DNA of 8,553 nt, taken from positions 1 to 8,553 of the forward strand of contig DYNT01000053.1 in NCBI GenBank assembly GCA_020720905.1, given 5' to 3'. The DNA is from Micavibrio aeruginosavorus (GTDB taxonomy: Bacteria > Pseudomonadota > Alphaproteobacteria > UBA9219). Each line of letters starts with the position of its first letter. Position 1 is the first letter of the stretch. Shown one piece after another: positions 1 through 5,303 of the stretch. The notes beneath the pieces were generated by a model. It was given only the letters and a program-made list of their open reading frames with translations, did no database searches and was not told the DNA's origin. A program made the translations under genes and the position numbers.

Positions 1-58
1 CTTTTTGCGGGAGCTAATTTTCGCAAAGTTGACCGATCAAGCGTCTGTGCCCTGTTTT

Positions 59-1225
59 TTAGAACGTCAGTTTTGTCATGCGCTCAACCGCCTGCGCCAT
101 GCGTTCTTTGGAAACGGTGAGGGCAAAACGGACATAGCCTTCGCCCGGTTCGCCAAAACCGCTTCCCGGTGTGGTGACGATGCCTGCCTCTTGCAGCAAG
201 AGCGCGGTGAATTGTGTCGAGGTCATGCCTTGCGGCGCGGCGCACCAGACGTAGAACGTTGCGCGAGGAGGCTCAACCTTAAGGCCTAGCGCTTGCAGAC
301 CCGCCACCAGAACGTCGCGGCGCTCGGTATAGATCGCCTGCATGGCGGCGATGCTGCTTTGATCGCTCTCCAGCGCGGCGATCCCAGCCTCTTGCACAGC
401 ATTGAACGCGCCGGAATCGATGTTGGCTTTCACTTGGCCAAGGCCGTCCAAAATCTCGGCATTGCCGATGGCAAAGCCAAGACGCCAGCCCGTCATGTTA
501 AAGGTCTTGGACAGCGAGTGAAACTCCACCCCCACATCGCGCGCGCCTGCGATTTCAAGGAAGCTGATCGGGCGATAGCCGTCATAGCCCATCTCGCTGT
601 ACGCTGCATCGTGCGCGACGATGATGTCGTGATGCTTGGCGAACGCCACGACCTTCTCGAAAAACGCTGCATCGGCGGTCGCGCCCGTCGGATTGTTGGG
701 ATAGTTCAGGAACATCATTTTTGCTTTTTGCGCCACGTCCTCAGGGATCGCGTTCAAATCGGGCAGATAGTTATTTGCGGCGACAAGCGGCATAAAGTGC
801 GAGACGCCGCCCGCAAACAACGTGCCGGAATGATAGACGGGATAGCCAGGCGTTGGGATGAGCGCCACATCGCCAGCGTTGAGGAAGGCGAGGGGGAAAT
901 GTGCAATCCCTTCTTTAGAGCCGATAAGCGTGACGACTTCTGTGGCAGGGTTAAGCTCAAGGCCAAAGCGTCGCTGGCACCACGCCGCCGCGCTTGTGCG
1001 GAAGGCTCCCATGCCGGAATAAGAAGGATATTGGTGATGTTCGGGGTTCTCGGCGGCTTTTTGCAGAGCCTTGACAATAAAGGCAGGCGTTGGTTGATCG
1101 GGATCGCCAACGCCAAGGTTAATCACGTCAACGCCCTTGGCAGCCACTTCGGCTTTAAGGCGATCAATTTCCTTAAATAAATAAGGGGGCAGGGCTTGAA
1201 GGCGGGCGGCTTTGGGGTGCGGCAT
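59..1225 (-). CDS. dapL: LL-diaminopimelate aminotransferase-type class I/II aminotransferase
   Basis: A cytosolic fold-type I PLP enzyme of 388 residues, the usual family length. Seen in the sequence: an N-terminal LPPYLF segment (12-17), INLGVGDPDQPTP (35-47), the conserved asparagine in NYPNNPTG (N178), D206 and Y209 in HDAAYSE for the PLP ring, the Schiff-base lysine K240 in SLSKTFNMTGWR, and the carboxylate-binding arginine R366 in YVRFAL. The HQYPSY, TLIGSKEGIAH and EFHSLSKTFNMTGWR blocks match my recollection of the LL-diaminopimelate aminotransferase group that converts tetrahydrodipicolinate to LL-DAP in one step for lysine and peptidoglycan. Related alanine or other amino-acid transaminases share the fold, so the substrate is inferred. 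I chose ATG at 1225, with AGGA nine bases upstream, over an in-frame TTG at 1246 that lacks well-placed ribosome-binding sequence. It is transcribed divergently from ntrX. No clear terminator is seen in the 58 bases beyond its stop. Confidence 0.8.
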   Translation of the reverse strand: MPHPKAARLQALPPYLFKEIDRLKAEVAAKGVDVINLGVGDPDQPTPAFIVKALQKAAENPEHHQYPSYSGMGAFRTSAAAWCQRRFGLELNPATEVVTLIGSKEGIAHFPLAFLNAGDVALIPTPGYPVYHSGTLFAGGVSHFMPLVAANNYLPDLNAIPEDVAQKAKMMFLNYPNNPTGATADAAFFEKVVAFAKHHDIIVAHDAAYSEMGYDGYRPISFLEIAGARDVGVEFHSLSKTFNMTGWRLGFAIGNAEILDGLGQVKANIDSGAFNAVQEAGIAALESDQSSIAAMQAIYTERRDVLVAGLQALGLKVEPPRATFYVWCAAPQGMTSTQFTALLLQEAGIVTTPGSGFGEPGEGYVRFALTVSKERMAQAVERMTKLTF

Positions 1226-1425
1226 GGGCAAATATCCTGTTGGCAAGAGAGGGCGTGAATCCTTGTTGATCCTATCACCCGTTTTCTGCTTGGTGAAAGA
1301 GGAATAATAGGGTTAAAAATAAGAAGCCGATGAACAAGGCCATGAAATTTGATTGAGGAAAGAAATCTGTTAGCATTTGGTGAGAAACTGATTCTAATTC
1401 ATTCATCGAAGAAAAAAGGCGGGCC
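1226..1425. other. Divergent intergenic region between dapL and ntrX
   Basis: About 200 A/T-richer bases separate the two divergent start codons, so both leftward and rightward promoters should lie here. The rightward candidate is listed separately. For the leftward gene the best -10-like hexamer is TATTAT on the minus strand (1304-1309), but no convincing -35 sits at the right distance. A weak dyad TCACC/GGTGA (1275-1279 and 1292-1296) is the only inverted repeat noticed. I see no credible small gene; the open frames that cross it run into ntrX as antisense shadows. Confidence 0.6.
1370..1398 (+). promoter_or_regulatory. Candidate sigma70-type promoter for ntrX operon
   Basis: The -35-like TTAGCA (1370-1375, 4 of 6 consensus) and -10-like TCTAAT (1393-1398, 5 of 6 consensus) are separated by 17 bases. 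This would start transcription near 1405 and leave a leader of about 20 bases before the ntrX ATG. A second weaker pair is TTGATT (1349-1354) with TAGCAT (1371-1376), spacing 16. This was read by eye; A/T-rich DNA gives such matches by chance. Confidence 0.35.
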
Positions 1426-2871
1426 ATGAGCTCTACGACCAAAGACAAGAACTTGACGAATGATATTCTGATTGTCGATGACGAAGCCGACATCGGCCTT
1501 TTGATCGAGGGTATCTTAAACGATGAGGGGCTTAAGACCCGTAAGGCGACAAGCGCCGAAAAAGCGTTGGGGGAAATTGCGGCGCGTCGTCCCAATCTTG
1601 TGATTCTTGATATTTGGCTTCAGGGCAGTGGCATGGATGGCCTTCAGCTTTTGGATCGTGTTGTGCGCGATCATCCTGATGTGCCTGTGATTATGATCAG
1701 CGGTCATGGCAACATTGAAACGGCTGTCTCGGCCATCAAGCGCGGCGCGTATGATTTTATCGAAAAACCCTTTAAGGCGGATCGCTTGGTTTTACAGGTG
1801 CGTCACGCTCTGGAACATGCCCGCCTGAAGCGTGAAAATCAGGTTTTGAAAGTGCGCGCCGGATCGGATATTGAGCTGATCGGCAAATCCAGCGCCATGG
1901 CGCAGGTGAGGCAAATCATTGATCGCGTCGCGCCCACGGGCAGCCGTGTGATGATTATCGGATCTTCGGGATCTGGCAAAGAGGTTGTTGCTCGCGCCCT
2001 TCATGAACGCTCGCGCCGCGCCGCTGGCACTTTCGTTGTTATCAATTGTGCCGTTTTGCGTCCCGATCAAATCGAGATTGAGTTGTTCGGTACAGAAGGC
2101 GATGCGACAGGGCAGAACCGCAAGGTTGGTTTGTTTGAACAAGCCCATGGCGGCACGCTTTATCTGGATGAAGTCGGGGATATGCCTCTTGAGACGCAGG
2201 GCAAGATTGTACGCGTTTTGCAAGAGCAAGTCTTTTCCCGTGTGGGGGGCACGACGCGTGTTGAGGTTGATGTGCGCGTTGTGGCGTCCAGCAATCAGGA
2301 TTTGCAAACGCAGATGCAGGCCGGAAAAATCAGGCAGGATTTGTATTATCGTTTAAGCGTTGTGCCGATTGTCATCCCACCTCTTTCGGATCGGCGTGAA
2401 GATATTCCCATGCTGTCGCAGCATTTTCTGACCCGCGCTGCCGAGGTTTCTGGCCTTGCGCCGCGCACACTGGGCGAAGACGCGCAGGCCGCTTTGCAAG
2501 CTTATGCTTGGCCCGGTAACGTGCGCCAGCTTCGCAACGCGATGGAGTGGCTGCTTATCATGGCGCCAGGCGAGGCTGAGGACCTTATTCGCGCTGACCA
2601 GCTTCCCCCAGACGTTACGGCGGCGACTCCCAATGTTTTAAAATGGGAAAAGGGCGGGGAGATTATGACTCTGCCGTTGCGTGATGCGCGAGAGATGTTT
2701 GAGCGCGAGTATCTGTTGGCGCAGGTCACGCGCTTTGGCGGGAATATCTCGCGCACCGCGAATTTTATTGGCATGGAGCGTTCCGCCTTGCATCGCAAGT
2801 TAAAGTTACTGGGCGTTCATGGTGCCAGCGTTCTTGAAGCGCCTGCCGAGATTGTCGATCAGGCGAGCTAA
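1426..2871 (+). CDS. ntrX: NtrX-family response regulator (receiver - AAA+ - Fis HTH)
   Basis: A DNA-binding response regulator of 481 residues, close to the NtrX norm. The receiver spans about 13-130, with acidic pair D18/D19, phospho-acceptor D62 in LVILDIWLQG, and K114 in EKPFKADRL. The stretch PVIMISGHGNIETAVSAIKR and the YDFIEKPFKADRL that follows are typical of NtrX. The AAA+ domain spans about 150-380: Walker A GSSGSGKE (179-186), Walker B GGTLYLDEV (242-250), sensor asparagine N290, arginines R303 and R309, and WPGNVRQLRN (362-371). The Fis-type helix-turn-helix is near 438-463. The loop that should read GAFTGA for sigma54 contact instead reads GDATGQ (225-230) and is about two residues shorter. 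This agrees with known NtrX proteins, which may regulate without sigma54. In the family NtrX pairs with the kinase NtrY and affects nitrogen, redox and envelope genes. No ntrY is adjacent here. A weak AGGCGGG ribosome-binding sequence precedes ATG 1426. Confidence 0.9.
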   Translation: MSSTTKDKNLTNDILIVDDEADIGLLIEGILNDEGLKTRKATSAEKALGEIAARRPNLVILDIWLQGSGMDGLQLLDRVVRDHPDVPVIMISGHGNIETAVSAIKRGAYDFIEKPFKADRLVLQVRHALEHARLKRENQVLKVRAGSDIELIGKSSAMAQVRQIIDRVAPTGSRVMIIGSSGSGKEVVARALHERSRRAAGTFVVINCAVLRPDQIEIELFGTEGDATGQNRKVGLFEQAHGGTLYLDEVGDMPLETQGKIVRVLQEQVFSRVGGTTRVEVDVRVVASSNQDLQTQMQAGKIRQDLYYRLSVVPIVIPPLSDRREDIPMLSQHFLTRAAEVSGLAPRTLGEDAQAALQAYAWPGNVRQLRNAMEWLLIMAPGEAEDLIRADQLPPDVTAATPNVLKWEKGGEIMTLPLRDAREMFEREYLLAQVTRFGGNISRTANFIGMERSALHRKLKLLGVHGASVLEAPAEIVDQAS

Positions 2872-2896
2872 CGGACGTTTTCTTGATCCTTTTGAC

Positions 2897-2901
2897 AGGT
2901 G
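2897..2901 (+). promoter_or_regulatory. Ribosome binding site deciding the DUF192 start
   Basis: AGGTG lies just ahead of two consecutive ATG codons at 2904 and 2907 (spacing 2 and 5 bases). The upstream in-frame TTG at 2883 has no comparable sequence before it. This supports a start at one of the ATGs rather than at TTG 2883. Confidence 0.5.
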
Positions 2902-2903
2902 AC

Positions 2904-3503
2904 ATGATGCCCCATCAATCCAACGATCCTTCTTTAGGAACAAAGACAACAACAGAAGCCCCGCGCTGTTGCTGCTGCCAAGGAAATGTCCGCACCCCCA
3001 AGACGATGTCGGTTGTAACGGGGATTGTCCTTATCGCGTTGGCGTTGGCCTTTCTTTGGCAAGGCGGAAGTTCTCTTTTAACGAGCATGCAAGATGAGCG
3101 TGCCCAGAAGATATTGAGTGCTGAGTTGAAAGAAGTCTTTTCTTCGCAGGATGTTTCTTTGATCCGTGCGGATGGCAAGACCTTTACGATCAAGGCCGAA
3201 ATCGCCGCAACGCGTGAGCAGCAAGCGCAAGGGTTGATGTTCCGCGATCATGTCAATGAAGGCGAAGGAATGCTGTTCACGTATATCCAGCCGCAGCGCG
3301 TTTCCTTTTGGATGAAGAATACCCTTATCCCGCTGGATATGCTTTTTATTGGCCCTGATAACACCATCATCAAAATTGTGAAAAACACGCAACCGCATAA
3401 TGAAACGCCTATCCGGTCTGATGGTTTTGTTCTTGCCGTGTTGGAGCTCAAGGGCGGCGAGGCGGATCGTATGGGGCTTGCCGTCGGCGATAAACTAAAG
3501 TGA
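2904..3503 (+). CDS. Membrane-anchored DUF192 (UPF0127) protein
   Basis: A 199-residue protein of unknown biochemical function. Seen in order: a polar N-terminal tail with four consecutive cysteines (C22-C25, within RCCCCQG), one hydrophobic segment (about 36-52, VVTGIVLIALALAFLW), a charged and possibly helical linker (about 60-80), then a DUF192 domain to the C-terminus. DUF192 hallmarks are GLMFR (110-114), GEGMLF (120-125), FWMKNTLIPLDMLFI (135-149) and a C-terminal LELKGGEADRMGLAVGDKL. Basic residues R21, R30 and K33 before the hydrophobic segment suggest the tail stays in the cytoplasm and the domain faces the periplasm. This is inferred. DUF192 proteins often have an N-terminal signal or anchor. 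The cysteine cluster is not a lipobox, since no LxxC follows a hydrophobic stretch. It begins 32 bases after ntrX, and its TGA overlaps an in-frame GTG of the next reading frame, so cotranscription is likely. TTG 2883 is a possible but weaker start. Confidence 0.85.
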   Translation: MMPHQSNDPSLGTKTTTEAPRCCCCQGNVRTPKTMSVVTGIVLIALALAFLWQGGSSLLTSMQDERAQKILSAELKEVFSSQDVSLIRADGKTFTIKAEIAATREQQAQGLMFRDHVNEGEGMLFTYIQPQRVSFWMKNTLIPLDMLFIGPDNTIIKIVKNTQPHNETPIRSDGFVLAVLELKGGEADRMGLAVGDKLK

Positions 3504-3543
3504 CAGAAAAGCGCGACAAGAAAGCATTCCTTGTGCAAGGATC

Positions 3544-3548
3544 AGGAG
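3544..3548 (+). promoter_or_regulatory. Ribosome binding site deciding the gmhA start
   Basis: AGGAG sits five bases before ATG 3554. The reading frame is open back to GTG 3500, overlapping the DUF192 stop. The strong ribosome-binding match and the usual family length both favour ATG 3554. Confidence 0.75.
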
Positions 3549-3553
3549 ATTTT

Positions 3554-4132
3554 ATGGCTTATCAGAATTTAAAAGAGTATTTGGCCGAGTCCGTTAAAGC
3601 TGTGCAAGCTGCTGCGACGCAGCCTATGGAAGAAGCGCTTGAGAAGGCCGCCTGTCTTTGCGTTGACGCTTTAAAAGCGGGCAAGCCTCTTCTTGTGTGC
3701 GGCAATGGCGGCAGCGCTTCGGATGCCATGCATATCGCGGGGGAGCTTGTGGCGCGGTTTTTGAAAGAGCGCAAGGGGCTGAATTGCATCTGCTTGTCCT
3801 CTAATCCGGCGATGATCACCGCGTGGGCGAACGATTATAATTATGATTCCGTTTTCGCGCGGCAGGTGGAGGCCTATGGCCAAGGCGGTGGCGTTCTTAT
3901 CGCTATTAGCACCAGCGGCAAGTCAAAGAACGTGATGCAAGCCGCGCAAAAGGCGAAAGCGATGGGGCTTGCCGTCATCGGTCTGACGGGTTGCGGCGGC
4001 GGCACGCTTGCGCCGTTGTGTGATACGCTGCTGGACGCGCCATCAACCTTCACGCCCATGATTCAGCAAGTCCATGTTTGCCTGTATCACTATCTGTGTG
4101 AGCAAATCGAAGCGCAGATGGCGGGCGTTTAG
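3554..4132 (+). CDS. gmhA: Phosphoheptose (sedoheptulose 7-phosphate) isomerase
   Basis: A cytosolic SIS-domain enzyme of 192 residues, matching the family length. It converts sedoheptulose 7-phosphate to D-glycero-manno-heptose 7-phosphate, the first step toward the ADP-heptose used in lipopolysaccharide or other glycans. Seen: phosphate-binding GNGGSASDAMH (50-60), ISTSGKSKN (118-126), and LTGCGGG (144-150). The four zinc or active-site positions known from E. coli GmhA (H61, E65, Q172, H180) appear here as H60, E64, Q171 and H179 with the same spacing. The usual IQE after the zinc glutamine is IQQ here. Retention of E64 argues against DiaA, the DnaA-binding paralogue, which lacks that residue. 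The gene is the last of the ntrX - DUF192 - gmhA group. No other heptose-pathway genes are in the window. Its stop is one base from the stop of the opposing EAL gene. Confidence 0.88.
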   Translation: MAYQNLKEYLAESVKAVQAAATQPMEEALEKAACLCVDALKAGKPLLVCGNGGSASDAMHIAGELVARFLKERKGLNCICLSSNPAMITAWANDYNYDSVFARQVEAYGQGGGVLIAISTSGKSKNVMQAAQKAKAMGLAVIGLTGCGGGTLAPLCDTLLDAPSTFTPMIQQVHVCLYHYLCEQIEAQMAGV

Positions 4133-4133
4133 C

Positions 4134-5288
4134 TTAACTGACGCTGGTTTCGCGCCAGCTGGTAAGCCAGCGGTTGAACTCTTCAGGAGGCATGGGTTTG
4201 GCCATATAAAAGCCTTGGGCAAAATCGCAATTGCGCTCGGCCAGCATGCGCCATGTCCGAACGTCCTCAACCCCCTCGGCGATCACTTTAAGGCCAAGAT
4301 TGTGACCCAAATCGATGACCGAATTGACGATCACGGTGCAGTCGCGGTTGTTGACCATGTCCATGACATAGCTCTTGTCGATTTTCATTTCGCTAAACGG
4401 CATGCGTTGCAACTCGCGCAGCGAAGAATGCCCTGTGCCAAAATCATCAATGGAGACACCGATGTTGCGAATGCGCATGCGCAACAGAACGTCCATGGTG
4501 CGCGTGACATCGCGCATGGCTTCCGTTTCCGTGACTTCCAGAACAAGCTTTTCTGGTGGGATTTGATGTTGCGCGCACATTTCAGCAATGCGGTCAGGAA
4601 GGCTTAACTCCAAAAGCGATGATGCCGTGACGTTGACCGAGACGGTCAGGTCTTCTCCGGCATGATGCCACTTGGCAACTTGATGAATGGCGGTTGTCAA
4701 AACGTGTTCGGTCATGGGGGGCATAAGCCCCTCTTTGACGATTTCATCCAGAAACTCAGATGGGGGCAGAATGCCACGCGTGGGGTGCGCCCAGCGGATA
4801 AGAGCCTCCGCCCCTTTAACGCGGCGCGTGGCCAGCTCAATGACAGGTTGGTAATATAAAATCAACTGCCCCAGCGCCAAGGCCTGTGCGATGTCAGCCC
4901 CAATAACGCCCTTGTTATTGCCTGCGGCTAATTGATCCAGCGTGGTGCGGAGCGATTCAATTTCGATGGGCTTTTCCAACGCTGCAATGACATCAAGGCC
5001 GTGCGCGCTGCCAAGGCGGCGGGCGCTGTTTAAAACGCGCGTGTCGCTGCCACTCATTAAACAGATTTTCGCGTTCTTCACACGGTCAACAAGAACGCGC
5101 AAAAGCTCAACGCCATCTGTTCCCGGCATCATCAAATCCAGCATGATCACGTCAGGCTTAAACTCATCCAGTTTATCCGCGACACTGGCGGGAGAGCTGG
5201 TTGTGGCGACTTCAAAGCCACGGGATTCGGCAATCTCGGCGATTGTTTCGCAGATATCTTCTTCGTCATCGACGATTAATAAGCGCAT
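4134..5288 (-). CDS. Response regulator with EAL c-di-GMP phosphodiesterase output
   Basis: A 384-residue cytosolic protein. An N-terminal receiver (about 1-120) has D7/D8, phospho-acceptor D51 in VIMLDLMMPG, S79 and K106 in LEKPIE. The EAL domain (about 130-378) follows. All catalytic and metal positions normally required for cyclic-di-GMP hydrolysis to pGpG can be matched: E161 of the EALIRW signature, N219 in VSVNVT, E251 and E254 in LVLEVTETE, D281/D282 in SIDDFGTGHSS, K302 in MKIDK, E338 in VIAEGVE and Q358 in FAQGFY. It therefore looks active, with no GGDEF domain attached. ATG 5288 is preceded by AAGGAAG about seven bases upstream (5294-5300). That ribosome site fills the 15-base gap after the kinase gene, so the two are almost certainly one operon. 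The kinase is the obvious candidate phosphodonor; this is inferred from position. Confidence 0.93.
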   Translation of the reverse strand: MRLLIVDDEEDICETIAEIAESRGFEVATTSSPASVADKLDEFKPDVIMLDLMMPGTDGVELLRVLVDRVKNAKICLMSGSDTRVLNSARRLGSAHGLDVIAALEKPIEIESLRTTLDQLAAGNNKGVIGADIAQALALGQLILYYQPVIELATRRVKGAEALIRWAHPTRGILPPSEFLDEIVKEGLMPPMTEHVLTTAIHQVAKWHHAGEDLTVSVNVTASSLLELSLPDRIAEMCAQHQIPPEKLVLEVTETEAMRDVTRTMDVLLRMRIRNIGVSIDDFGTGHSSLRELQRMPFSEMKIDKSYVMDMVNNRDCTVIVNSVIDLGHNLGLKVIAEGVEDVRTWRMLAERNCDFAQGFYMAKPMPPEEFNRWLTSWRETSVS

Positions 5289-5303
5289 AGTGTCTTCCTT
5301 TAA

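Noticed and set aside
1..58. Short dyad TTTGCG/CGCAAA (4-9 and 22-27) as a dapL terminator
   Set aside because: The stem is only six pairs around a 12-base loop and no clean T-run follows in the direction of dapL transcription.
293..1180. A 295-codon open frame on the plus strand inside dapL
   Set aside because: It lies fully antisense to a clearly conserved aminotransferase. Its translation is rich in Arg, His and Cys with no recognisable domain, as expected for a GC-rich shadow frame.
1792..2307. A 171-codon minus-strand frame inside ntrX
   Set aside because: It is antisense to the conserved AAA+ domain, with no motif or ribosome site of its own.
3500..3553. GTG 3500 as the gmhA start, overlapping the DUF192 stop
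   Set aside because: It would add 18 residues not expected in the family. ATG 3554 has a strong AGGAG at correct spacing.
3500..4132. DiaA rather than GmhA
   Set aside because: The zinc-site glutamate (E64) and both histidines are retained, and DiaA lacks the glutamate.
4074..4607. A 177-codon plus-strand frame running from the gmhA end into the EAL gene
   Set aside because: It overlaps two well-supported genes in other frames and has no recognisable domain.
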